Origin: Amborella trichopoda
Taxonomy: Eukaryota > Streptophyta > Magnoliopsida > Amborellales > Amborellaceae
Length of the DNA stretch: 64,000 bases
NCBI RefSeq assembly: GCF_000471905.2
Contig: NW_006495273.1
Span: forward strand, 9,023,194 to 9,087,193
Reading direction: 5' to 3'
Below are positions 38,401-52,500 of the stretch, piece after piece. The position numbers and the translations under genes were made by a program. The number at the start of each line of letters is the position of its first letter. Within the stretch, counting starts at the first letter, position 1. Under the pieces are notes generated by a model. That model was not told where the DNA came from. It did not search any database and worked only from the letters and a program-made list of their open reading frames with translations.

Positions 38401-41400
38401 GACAAAGTTTGCACTGACATCGATTTGATTTGATATTTTTATATTATTATCATATTTTAAAGAGGGTTTTGATTTTATTTTGCTACAATATATTATGTTA
38501 CGAAATTTAAAAATAATGTACAAGACATGTGTGCCAAGTTGATTCAATTCAAATTTGTATGGCATTAACGGAGTACTGTTTTGGTAAAACAATACTTCAT
38601 TGGCAATATGTTATAAATAGTTTGGTAATACTTCATTGGCAAGTAGAACAAAGAATCAAAACTAACTATCCCTGTGTCTGCTTGATGCTTGATTGTAAGG
38701 GGTTTACAAATCTTGATTGCCTCAGGGGTCGAAACTCGAATCCAAACTTCATGGATCTCGATTCCAATCTGGGTTGAATCTATATTCCAAACTGGTATGA
38801 ATCTCTATTTGAAATGCCTAGGAATCTCGATTCTAAAGATGTATGAATCTCAATTCCATAAATGAAGAAATCTTGATTCCATATTGGTCGATTCCAAATA
38901 CATCGGAAACTCGATTTATAGAGCTAGGATTATCAATTCCATCGATGTAGGGATCTTGATTCTATTTTGGTCGAATCTTGCTTCCTATAAAGTAGGAGTC
39001 TCGTTTTCCACGATTCCTCTTGTTCGAACATCAATTCCAAAAACAAGAATCTTCTAGCTGGCTGCGGTTTTGTCATTCCACTAAAAAACGATTCGGATTC
39101 GGAATCGTTTCCAACAACTATGATTGTGATTCATCAGTAAGAAAAGCAAAAGCCATGTTCATTAGCATCCAAAACTGCAACAGAAGATCGGGGAACAACT
39201 CATTTATGGATGTTGAACCTCGTCGAATACAATTGCTTGAGTGTTTGACCAAATCAATATCCTATGGATGTTGAACCTCATCGAATACAATTGCTTGGGA
39301 CAAGTCTTTGACCAAATCATTATCCTATGCAACGATTCCTCTTGTTTGAACATCAATTCCAAAAACAAGAATCTTCTAGCTGGTTGCGGTTTTGTCATTC
39401 CACCCTAAAACGATTTGGATTCGGAATCGTTTCCAACAACTATATTTGCGACTCATCAGTAAGAAAAGCAAAAGCCATGTTCATTAGCATCTAAAACTGC
39501 AACGGAAGATCGGGGAACGACTTATTTATGGATGTTGAACCTCATCGAACAATTGCTTGGGACAAGTGTTTGACCAAATCAATATCCTATGCTCCCAGCT
39601 CTATGTAATCTTCAAAGCAAGAGCAACCAAGTAGCGGATACTTTGGCAAAGGAGGGGGCTGGCTAGATCTCCCTTACCATCATTTAATGTGGTACCCACA
39701 CCTTGAGATTCCCAAATAGTCCAAATTTTTTATATCCTGGGCATAGTTTTGCTTTCAAGTGTGTAGAATTTTACTTTCACAAATTTGGAAACCCTTTTTG
39801 GTGGAACCAAGAAAATTTTGTACACCCGATTTTATATCAATAACATTTGTTATTTGTCAACGAAATTGTATTTAGTTGTATATGTCTGATGGCATTGTTT
39901 ATTTTTCTTAAAGGGGGAATTAATCTTTTCCATATAGATAATTGTAGATAAGGTGATCACTCGACATTTTTCATTAATGAGAACTACTTATTTCCATTTT
40001 TACTTTCCAGATCTCAAGGAATTGTGTTTCTATATAATTCTAAAATTTCTAAATGCATGTGTTTTATTGACTGAGTTGTAAGCACCGGACTCTAATTTCT
40101 ATCTTGAGATTTATATCAGAGGCATGAGGCTATAGAGAGATGATATGGAAAAACTTTCCCCTATAAGGGGTATTTACAGTTTGAGAAGGCTTTTTTATGT
40201 AGTGCTTATTTCTTTTATTATAAGAAAAGTTGTATGGATCAAATAACTCATAAATTTCACTGTAATCATTCTTAACTTTGAAAAATAACACCAGCATCTA
40301 CTGCTAAAGCTTCAGAAACATGCCTAAAGCATTAGATAAAAATTACGTAAATGCCTCTGGAGTGAAGAAGATCATCTCATTAATATTTCCTGCTGTCTTG
40401 ATCTGGTTATAGTGTCTAAATTCTAGAGTCTGTTACTAGTAGCTCTTATATGTGTGAACGGTGGATTTTTAGTTTAGCGAAGTATGTTTCTCTAGTCATT
40501 CTTGGATGAACTTCAGACATTTTCAAATGTCTTGTTTGTGGGGACATCAAGCTGATCCTTTGGTATAATTATTTTGCTTTAGGTATTCGTGTCCAAAGCC
40601 TAAAGAAAGGTCAAATAACAATGGATTTGGATTTGAGATGGGGTGGTGATCCAAGCATCATTCTTGCTGTCGAAGCCCTTGTTGCTTCGCTGCCCATTCA
40701 GGTGCATACCTTATTCAGTTAACCAAGAAATGAACTAACTCATGATGTGTTTATTGATATCTTGTTTAGCTCCTTGTTGGATTTTTGTTTTCCTTGATGG
40801 GTTTAAGCTGCAAGGTTTTCCCATAATATGTTTTTCGTAACGCATATGAAAGCCTATGTGCTTTCGTATAATATATGAATCATGCTTATTTTATAAGTTA
40901 TGGAATGCAACTAGATTGAGTCTTAGTCTTGCGGTTCCGGTTTCAGCTGAAGGATCTCCAAGTTTTCACTATTGTACGAGTGATTTTTCAACTTGCTGAA
41001 GAGATTCCATGCATTTCTGCTGTTGTTGCAGCTCTCCTAGCTGAGGTAACATGATTATTTTCTTCATTTTTTCTACAGGTATTATGGTGATAGGATTTTA
41101 TTTGGACTTGGGTGAGGATACAAAATAGCTAAGGTAGCTCGTATTTCCTATGGCAGGGTGCTGAGTGTAGTCACCTTTGTTTTCTGATATTGCCACCCAT
41201 GGCAGTATGTGTCTATCATTGTCACTGTGTTTTTTGGTGGAATATAAACGAATGTGTGACCAATCATTAGGTTGTCATACAGACCATATATAAAAAGTAC
41301 ACAGAGTATTTTGCTAAGTCCTTAAGAAGAGTGCATGTTTGTGTATACTCAGGCGACGAACATTGTATTAGAGCTAAACGATAAGACGTGGGTCTGAACC

Positions 41401-43471
41401 TTTCTGGCGAAACTGTGGAAATCTCAATTGGTTGCACAATATAATTATGGGTTACCAAAAAAGAATCTGTGTATAGTCTTTCTCAATCAATTAGCTGCAT
41501 AAATTCTAATGTTGGTTTGTAAAGCATCTGATGGGAATGCATCTGGGGCTAGCTTCACTTGTTACCTGAATTTCAATGCTCTCAAATATTCTTGACAAAA
41601 TGTGGCATGTATATGTACTGTAGAATTGATTTTTTCTCTAAACAAATAATGTTAAGTTATTTATGATTTGATTAGGAACCATGCTGCACAGACTTAGTCT
41701 ATGTTTACGTGAGCTCTAATTTTTTTTACTTCTCTTGCTTCAGATATTGCCTGAGGCCTTGTTGAAGATGTGATGGTGGAAGTATTGATTTGCTTGTCAA
41801 TCTGTTATCATTATAATTTGCGTTATGGCTAATCTTTGCTTAATTGCATTTGAATATGCCATTTTTTAATGGTTATTTTATTCTAAACTTTGTTTGTTGC
41901 TCAGCATGATCCACTTGTTATTGCCTTACATAAATAGTTTATATAAATAAATCTTTAAGTTTCTTGAAGATAATAACCATCTGGTCTGTGACAAACTGGT
42001 TCTAGCTTGTTTAATATTCCTCCTACAGCATGTTTTGTTTTGATACATCCTGTGCTTTGTGATCCCATGTTATTTTTGTTTCCAGTTTGGGCTTGTACAT
42101 CTAGATATAACAGAAAAAATGGGTTTATTTTATCCGATTAAATAAACTGTATATTGATAAAAGAAGTATGGAAGTATTTCTTGCTTGTAACACTACTGAT
42201 CTTATTCTTTTTTGAGGTTGGTCCAAGTAATTGCATTTGAGGAAGTAATATATCAGTAGCTGGTAACATTGATGTCTGTGTGACACAGCCAAAGCCTAGA
42301 ATTGATTACACATTGAAGGCTGTTGGTGGAAGCATATCAGCGATTCCAGGACTTTCAGATATGATCGAGGTGTGTTGGACCACTGAAGGATCAGAAGTTT
42401 ATAGATTCTCATATTGTTTAATATTCTAATGATTTTTCTATGTACGTAGCAGTTCTTTGACATTAAAAGTTTTAAATATTCTACACTATTTCATCTTTTG
42501 TAGGACACTGTGAATTCAATTGTTACAGATATGCTTCAGTGGCCTCATAGGATTGTTGTTCCTATTGGAGGTGTAGCGGTTGATACGAGGTAGATACGAA
42601 CTGGGGACTACATTTCTATTGTTGCCATTTTTTCTTACTTTCTTTTTCTTCTTCTTCTTCTTCTTTTTTGTTTTTGCTTGCAATTTTTCTATCGTATGAT
42701 AATAGAAGATAGCAAGAGCATGGTTATAGTTTGTTGCTCTGCTTGTTCTTTTGCCATGCATATATAACTAACTGAAATCAATGGCTTCTGGTCAATTTTT
42801 TCATACATGTTTCTATTGGACTATTAACAACAAAAACCAGTTTCAGTTAACCATTTCCTCAAAAAAACAAAAACCAAGAAAAAACTTTCTATTGGAATCT
42901 TTGTTTCTAAATACATTTATATTGTGCAGTGAATTAGAGCTAAAACCACAAGGACGTCTTTCTGTGACAATAGTGAAAGCAAATGCTCTGAAGAATATGG
43001 AAATGATCGGCAAGTCAGATCCCTATGTTGTTGTGTACATTCGACCCATGTTCAAAGTTAAAACAAAAGTTGTTGATGATAATCTTAGTCCTGTGTGGAA
43101 TGAGACATTTCAGATGATTGTGGAAGATAAAGAAACTCAACCCCTCATTTTGGAGGTCTGTTTTTCTTACTCTTGGCCCTGTTTTACTAGTTGCTTCTGT
43201 AGGATGGTTGCTCTACAATTGGTCGTTTTGCTTATATGAAGCGAACACATAGATGTAGCAGTTCTAGTTAATAATATTACAAAATTTAATGGTCTGGGTG
43301 GCAGATGTTATGTGAAGGTATTGAATTAATATATGTGTATTTCTTTGGAAGGTTAAAGAACTATGTATTAAATTGACCAATTTGTACAAAATTATGTTAC
43401 ATGAAAGAGAAAAAATGTGACTTGAGGCTGAAATATCGATCACAAATGGTTTCTATACAAAAATAGGAACT

Positions 43472-43518
<47 letters not shown>

Positions 43519-46500
43519 TCATAAGGTGGAGAATTCCAATCTCGGATTACAGAGAGGGAAGTCATTTATGCACCATTCTTGGTTAGAGAGTGGGAAACTG
43601 CTTGTACCTCTCTTTGGGTATAGATGAAGGACACCGAAGAGTGGAACAGAGATGTGAGATCTTGTTAAAGAGATGCTCCAATCGCCAAGGGCAAGTGGAC
43701 CCTCTGTTGGCTCAGCCAATGATACTAAGGGAATCTCCTTTATTGAGCAGTTGCCTAACCCATCTAACATTGTTGAGTCTCTGCTGTAATTGAGTCCTCA
43801 ATAGCATCTGGTCCTGAGAAAGTAAGAAAGGGATTAGCAGGCTGATCTGTGAAGATCAGGCTTGCCTATTGAGCACCCATCAAAGTTTAGTTTGATTACA
43901 TTATTAGTTGATGGAATGCAGATTGAGGATTTTCCTTTATCTATGGATTTAAAGCATGTAATTGTGCTCCATTGGCCTGCAAATTCCTAAGATGAATTCC
44001 TTGCAAGATACGACCCTGGGAGAGATCATACTTCTTGATTGCATCAAGAAGCATGGTTAAAGTGAGCTCAGAAATCAGAACCATGGAAAATTCTACTGTT
44101 ATATTTCAACCAAATAACCAGACTATAGCAACTAGTGAGTCACCAAGAAATGAAACCTGTTGAGGGAGAAGGTTGGGAAAGAAAGGGTTTGAATTGGGTG
44201 CAGTAGAAACTGGCATGACCGAAGACAGGATGAAAAGCTTAAGGGAGAAGTGCCATATTTGTTACGGCGAACATTACAATGAATGATGATGTGGTTCACT
44301 AGTTCCTATTCTTTGCAGATGGTCCGGCTATTTGAGAGTGGATTCCTCTACTATAAATGTGGCATAGGGTTAAAGCTTTGTCTAGGACCACAAGCCAACT
44401 GAAAGCCTACACCTTGGGTGAGAGCCATGATGGACTGCATCTTTCTAGCAGTAGTTGGTGCTCTGTTTGAGGACAGGGCTTTGTAGAACTCCATGGCCAA
44501 CTGGGTAATGTGGAGGTTGTGGTAAATGAGTCTGGTTGTGCTTTTGCATAGAAAGGAGGAAGGTGCTCCCAAATCCTGTCCAAGAGGAGGGTATTGCTCT
44601 CTCTCCTTGTCTAAGCTTATGGAAGAGTGTAATGGAGTGGAGCTATGTTTAATTTGGTGGCTAAAGAATAGTTGAACCCAAAAGCATGCCTTGTGAATTG
44701 AAACCTCTTCTAGAGGAGTTCAAGGACATCTCTCCATATGATCTTCCGTAATGACTTCTTCCTCTTAAGGAATATTCATCATTACATATACTTAATATTG
44801 GCAAGTCATGGACCTACTCACAAATGGTTCATTTAAAAGAGAGTGAGTCCTTGACCTTCTTGACCCCAAAGAAGGATGGTTTGTGGCAAATGTGCATTGA
44901 TAACCACACCATCAACCACATCACGATCAAATACTATTTCCCCATCCCAAGGCATGATGATACACTAGATATATTGGGAGGTGAGTATTTTTCATTCAAA
45001 ATTGACATAAGTGGATACCACGAAATCCGAATCAAGCCAGGTGATGAGTGGAAAATGGTGTTCAAAATTTGTGAAGGCTTGTTCGAGTGGCTAATCATGT
45101 GATTCGGCTTCACCAATGCGCTTAGTGCCTTCATGCAGGTAATGAACCAAGTGTTTTGACCCTTCATTTGGTAAATTTGTTGTTTATTTGATGACATCCT
45201 TGTTTATAGCTGAAACCAAAAAGAGTCTGTCGATCATTTAAGAGAAGTTCTAACCACACTTCGAGCTGAAAAGCTTTACATTAACCTCAAAAAGTGTGCT
45301 TTTATGGCGGATTGCCTAGTCTTTGTAGGCTTTGTTTTGGCCTCTTCTGGTGTTTGGGTAGATGAAAACAAAGTTAAGATGATCCAAGATTCGCTGACGC
45401 CCCAAAACATCCATGAGGTGAGGAGTTTCCATGGGCTGGCCACATTTTATCGGCATCTCATAAAAACCTTCAGCACCATGGCAGCACCCTTAACTGAGTT
45501 CCTGAAAAGAGTGGAGTTCTGATGGTTGCCAACTACCGAAAAGAACTTTCATCTTGTGAAAGAAAAGCTCTTGACGGCACCTGTGCTCACACTGCCCGAT
45601 TTCGAAAAAGTTTTTGAGCTTGACTGCGATGCTTCACATATTGGCATCGGTAGAGTGCTCACTTAAGGTCACCCTATCACCTTTTTCAGTGAAAAGCTCA
45701 ATGAATCGAGGCAAAACAACTCTGCCTATGACCTTGAGCTTTATACCACTGTGCAGGCCTTTTGGAGTTGGTGGTATAATCTCATCCAAAGGGAGTTCAT
45801 TTTCAACTTCGACCATGAGGCACCAATTGTATAAACAGCCAAGGAAGCCTCAGCCAAAGACATGCCAAATGGATGGCTTTCGTACAAGAGTATAGTCTTG
45901 TATTAAGACACAAAAGCGGGCGACTCAATCCAGTGGCAGATGCACTTAGCTGGTGAGTTATACTTCTAAACACCATGAGTGCGCATATCCTAGGAATTAA
46001 GGAGATGAAGGATTGTATTATAACGATCCAGATTTTGGAGAGGCCTGGAGATCATCCAAGGAATTTAGGCCAGGAAGTTTCTTAGTTCATGATGGATTCC
46101 TCTTTAAAGAGGCTTGTTTGTGCATTCCAAAATGCTCTCTTCGAGAGGGCCTCACTAAAGAACTGCCTAAACGAGGTTTGGGAGGGCAATTCAGCCGTGA
46201 TAAAACTATTGCATTGGTGGAAGACAAGTACCATTAGCCAAAGATTCACTGAGATATGACCACTTTGTGAGGTGGTGCCCAAAATGTCACATTTACGAAT
46301 GACATGCCCAAAACACAGGTATGTACCCTCCCATTACTGGTTCTTAAATCTCCATGGGAAGGCATAAGTATGGATATTGTTCTTGGCTCGCCAAGGACCC
46401 AAAGAGGCATGAATGCCATCTTTGTGGTCATGGATTGATTTTCTAAACTGGCACATGTCATTCTAGTTAAAAGACTATGGATGCATCTTACGTTGCTAAC

Positions 46501-49500
46501 TTATACTTTTGAGACATGGTTAAGCACCATGGCATCCCTAAGACTATTACTTCAAATAGAGATGCTAAATTTCTTAGCCACTTTTGGAGGGCTTTGTGGA
46601 AATGTCTTGGGATTGATTTATACTAGTGCTTATCATCCTCAAATGGCTGGTCAAAGGGAAGTGGTGAACCAGACACTAGGAAGCCTTCTCCGAAGCTTGT
46701 CAGGAAAGAGGCCTAGATAGTGGAATGTCATCTTGCTACAAGCCGATTTTGCTTACAACTTAATGGTGACCCGTTCCACCGGCAAGGTTCCCTTTGAGGT
46801 GGTATATGGGCAAGTCCCTACACACTATCTTGACCTTATCCTTTTGCCAAATAGAATCAAGCCAAATAATGCCTAATACCTTGCCAAGTCTATAATGAGG
46901 ATCCGTGAAGAAGTTCGTAGAAAGCTCGAGGCTAGCAATGTGAAGACAAGAAAATTGTGAAAATACATCGTCGAAAGCTGGTTTTTAAAGAAGGAAACTT
47001 TGTGTCGGCCTACCTAAAGAGAGGTTTCTGGTGGGCACTCACAACAAGCTCAATGAAACAAAAGTTACGCCCTGCCTCATTTTGGAGAGAAAATTAATGT
47101 TAACTTTTACAAAGATCGAGTTGTTGCCGAACATCCACACTCACCCTATTTTTAGCATACAAAATTTGACTGAATATTGTGGGGTTTCCAATACAAACTC
47201 GAGGGCGAGTTCTTTCTAAGCCGTGGAGACTGATGTAGGGACAGTGTGGGGCCCACAATCTTAGGTGTCAACAATTGGTGTGCCTACACCGAAGAGAGTC
47301 CTAAAGAGATTTAATGCATAGATGAGTGTGAAATGTGGGACATGTTGTAAGAACTAAAAAGGTTGAAAGTTGTGTTGGGAGTTCATAGAAGTTATATGGT
47401 GTCTAGGGAGTGATAGGGATCCTTTGGAAATCTCCAGGTTTGTTATGGGAATGATCTTGGTTTTAATGTCTTTTCTAGAAAGAGCACAATTATTGGTTTT
47501 AATGTCTTTTCTGGAAAGAGCACAATTATTAAAAGAGGGTGGCATCCAAGCTTTGAGGGTATGTAAGTGGCACGACAATATCATAAATGTTGGGATCATG
47601 AGCGGGTGGATTGTGAAAAGGCTAGATGATCCCTCTGGTTGGGAGCATTGTCGGGTGTGGATGGATATTTATGCTAGGAAAGACTGCAATTCCTTACAAT
47701 GCATATGCATATGTTATGGGTTGAGATCTCTAAATCTTAAGGATCGCAATCCCAGTCTTTTTGGGATCTCAATCACGACCTTTTGGGATCTTCCTACCTC
47801 TTGGGGATCTTGCTCCTAACCTTGGAGAGTATCTATAATATAGGAGTATACATACTCTGTAAACTAGGGATCTCTTTTATAGCCGACAAGTAATGCAACA
47901 ATATTAAAAATATAATTGCATTGCTAGGTGATTTGAAAATCATCATTTTTGTTGTTATCTTAGTCTTTAAGTTGGGGATTGAGATTCTTAATTGTGGGGA
48001 TTGAGATCAGTAACAGGTGGGATCAAGATCCTAGAATTTAAAAATCAAGATCCTTTGAAGATCACTTTCACGAAACCTGAAAGCATATTCTGGACTGGGA
48101 TCACCTTCGGGGTTAGGAGATCCCAACAACTATATACAATATACCTAAAAGAGATTATTTTCAATATCTTGGGTCAATAATCCATGAGAATGGAGAGGTT
48201 GAGGAATATGTCGCCGATGGGTGGACGAAGTGGAGATGTGCTTCTGGAGCCTTTTGTGATTGTTGCATACCAATAAAACTAAAGGGGAGGTTTAAGACCA
48301 CCCATGCTTTATGGGGTGGAATGTTGTGCGGTAAAAAAACAACATATATATAGAATGAGTGTAATTGAGATGAGGATGTTGAGATGGATGAGGGGCAAGA
48401 TAAGAAAGGATAGAATTTGGAATGAATACATCTGAGAGAACTTATAGGTAACTCCAATAGGCAACAAGATGAGGGAAAGTAGACTTAGGTGGTCTGGCCA
48501 TGTGCAGCATCGACCTAGAACAATGGTTCGAGTGGAAGGCTTTAAAAGGGAAAGGAGAAGGCCCAAAGAACATAGATGGAAGAAGAGATACGGTGACTTA
48601 TTGTCTAACTAAGTGTGTGGCTCTTGATAGAGCAAAATAGCGTAATAGGATTCGTAACTGACCCAAATAGTTGGGATAAGCCTTGAAAGCTGATGATGAT
48701 GATAGTACTCCAATACTTCTTTATGCTATATGATATATACTACTAATATCCTATATTACTATTCTAATAATATTGTATGTTCACTATAGCAATATATGTA
48801 ATATTATATTCCTATAGTACTAAGTTTACTAAAGTGCTTTGTAGTAATACTATATTTATTATGTAGTACTATGGATATATAAAGAATTGTATAATATACA
48901 ATATGTATATGTAGGAAGAAGAAGAAGAAGGGGCCAAGGCACCAGCCTTTGTCAAGTCACTAGGGGCCCGCCTAAGCGGGCACCTAGAGGCACCTCCACC
49001 CAAGTTGCCCCCTACCTCTAGTCAATGCACCTATGGCCTTGGCCCACCTAAGCACCGAGGTGATTGCCTTTTTGAACACCGGGGGGCATTGTGGATGACC
49101 ATGAAAGCTAGGTGTTGGAGGATAAGAGTGAGGTAAGAAGAGTTAGGTGAGAAGTGGATAGATGGGTAACATTAGATGTCGGAATGATGGGTGAGGCAAG
49201 ATGTGACAAGGGGCCGTTGGTGGGACACATGGAGGAGATGTTGGTATTGGGATGGTGCTAGAATCTTCTCCACCAGGGCCTCAGACTTGGATTTCAAGTA
49301 TCAATGGATTTGTTTTTCCCTCAGTGCTTATGTGATGCCCAGGTACGCATGCTCATGGCCTGATGGCCTCGGATGCAACCTGGTACCAAATATTAGGTGA
49401 TCCTTGGTTTACTTCAACCATGGGATGGAATTCAGTTAGGCCTTGGTCTCCGAACCTGGTATTGAAAAAAGAAAAAAAAAGTTCAGTGTGCACCGTTTTT

Positions 49501-52500
49501 ATGCATGTAGCTGGTTCCCTATAGACGTCTCCATACCATTTTAATATTGTTTTACTCGGTATTCTATTGACTGGGCTAATTATAAACTGTAAGCCAATGA
49601 ATATTCCGAACTTTTGGAAATATTTGGAGAAAACAATTGAGTGAAATCGTAAGAAACCATCTTATCCAAGCACCATGTGTAACTTACTCTTCTTGTTGTG
49701 GTTGCTACCAACAATATAACAAAAGGCAAAAGCATGAATCTAATACTCGAGATGTAAGCATTCCTAGGATGTATAGCGCAAAGTTCAATTTGAATCCTCA
49801 AAACTTGCCGCTTCCTAGTGGGTTCAACTATTGAAAATGAACAAATTGTACTGTGGTAGTTTTATTGTTGCCATTTACTTGTTGTACAATAGTAGTTGTT
49901 GTTTTGTTAATATGGATTGCATTATTAATGGTTCTTTGATTGTGGTTTGAAATGTGTAGTTAATTCATATTTTTCTCTCCTTCCAGGTTTTTGATAAAGA
50001 CATTACACAAGACAAAAGATTGGGCATTGTGAAATTAGCTCTAATTGACTTGGTGCCCAAAACTGAGAAAGAGCTTGAACTAAGACTTTTACCATCACTT
50101 GATATGTTGAAGATTAAAGATAAGAAGGATAGAGGAACACTTAACATAAAGGTTAGAACTTAGTATTTTGTGTTTCCTTTCTTTTTTCTTATTTATTAAT
50201 TCTAGATGTTATCCTTGATGTTTAAGATTGATTTTTCCTCAGAACCTAATACTAATGGGCATGTAAAAACTTATTTGAGCCTAACAATTTAAAAGGCATG
50301 TAAATATAGAGAAAAGAGGATTTGGTTAAGGAATAGCAGATTAAGTATAAGGTCCACATTACAAAATTTTGTTTAGAAAAAGTAAAGCTTTATTCTTAAG
50401 TGGTATTACCTCTTACTGGAAAGGGCCTACTCTAGTCTGGTTATTTCTTGGAGACCAATGTTACTTGGATAGAGTTCAACAAGAAACTAAAACTTACATC
50501 CATTGTTTTCATGCGCATCTAAAACAAGTTGTGCCTTTGATCCGATTCATAATTTGGTATCTCTTACATGAATATGGATTTTTATTATGCATGAAACGTC
50601 TGTTGGAAGATGTGAAAGGGAGAAACCATGTTTCTTTTCTTTAAGATTTGAGGCATCAAGGAGCAGCCATACTAAGTGCCAAGATATGTTAAAATCATGC
50701 TAAAACAAAAAGAAATCGAAGAAGTGTGCTTGGAATTTTTGAAATAATGTTTGCATAACATTCGAAGCATGGCTTCTTGTTGAAGGTGCTTTGGATGAGA
50801 AGTTTAGAGTGGGTAGGTTGCTTGAAGTTCGTGGCAATGGACTTGGACCTGACCCGGGACCCACCGAGTATACCCGACATGAGTCCGGGTATTGATCCAA
50901 CATTTCGATCCGGCTAGTCAGGTCCAGGTCCAAACCTGGACCCGAACACTATTTGGGTCCGAGTCCAGGTCCGGTTGGACCGACTTGTACTCGTAAACTT
51001 TTGAAGATAAAATACTTCAAGCCCTATTTGTTTGGGTGTATTAAGGATCATATACAATAAGAACTCAGTCATCTTTAGCTATTAAACGACAAATCAGATG
51101 GCTTGAAATCTAATGGCGGTTGATTGTGATCTTGTTGCCAATAATATGGGCATATGATGGTAAAAAAAGGGCTAAAAGAAAAAAGAACATAGTGAAGGTG
51201 GCAATGGACCCACCCAGACCCAGAACCTGACGGGTATAGGTATGGGTGTGACTTTGGGACCTAACGGGTCGGATCCGGGTCTAAAAGCTTGACCCGAATC
51301 TATTCGGGTTTGGGTTTGGGTCCAGTCGGACCCAACCCTTTGCCATCCCTACTTGAAGGGAGGTACATAAAGCTTTATTTAGTTTAATGAGGGCAATGGG
51401 TAGTTGCTGAGACATCAAATATTAACAGTGTAATGATGTAACAGGTCGCTCGAGCTTAATTGATATTTGCATATTCAATCTCATTTCATGAGAAATTAAT
51501 GCGCTGTAAAAATTTGTTGTATAATATTCACTGAGATTTATAAATATGGTAAATGGAAAAATTGTACTTTTGTTCATTACGTTAAACATTAAAAAGCCTA
51601 TTTCTTTAAAATGAAAAAAATATTGTTGTAATGTGGGATATGACTCTCTTGCAGGATACATTTTTATGCTTCTTGAAAATTGTTTATACTACAATGGCTG
51701 GTTGGTGCAGGATCTAAATCTCCCTCTTAGGGTTCTCTCCTATGATGCAAGAAATAGAGAAAATTGGCAAAAAACAATTCAATAATCATCAAAACATGCC
51801 AGATTTGAGTGAATCTGGCTGTCCTTGCACAAAAAAGTGACCCCAAAATATAAATTGGGGTCGTTGTTAGTATTCATAGCCTATTTTTACTTCTCACGCC
51901 CAAAAAGTGTTAGAAACCCTAACATCCTAGACCATTATATTACATTTTAATAAAAAAAAGACCAAAACTATACCCACTTAAGTTAAAATATTATAAAAAT
52001 ACCCTATAAGTCTCTACACTTAAATAGATTTCGTAATGACACTTTTACCCTGAATAAAACAGGTAACTCCATAAGTATTCTAACCACTTTTCTAAACATC
52101 TCCTAAAATACTAAAAAAAAAAAAAAAAAATTCCTAGAATCCCTAAAAGAACTGAAATCCCTGTAAACTAACCATTCTATATGCGGATGATACTTTGAGC
52201 TTCTAGTTGCCACCCACGGCAGGTAGACAATCTTTGGCTCTTAATTTTATGTCTGCATTAGCCTCCTCCAGTTTGAGAGTAAATATGGGGCAAATAGAGT
52301 GGGTGTGGCGCAGACATCCTACCAACCAAATACTTAGGTTTACCCTTACATTGGCAAGCCAAAGAAATCCATTTGGAATGGTATTACTAAAAAATTGGGA
52401 GAAAGTTGGCTGCCTAGAAATGTCAATCTCTCTCCTTAGCCATATTACTTTGATCTAGTCCACACTTGTTAATATCTAGTTTTCAAATGCCCTTTTTTTG

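Noticed and set aside
41750-41790. Possible extra CLB exon (cttcag|atattgcctgaggccttgtt)
   Set aside because: Exons 6 and 7 join in phase with uninterrupted family sequence; an insertion here would break the conserved [10 protein letters not shown] segment.
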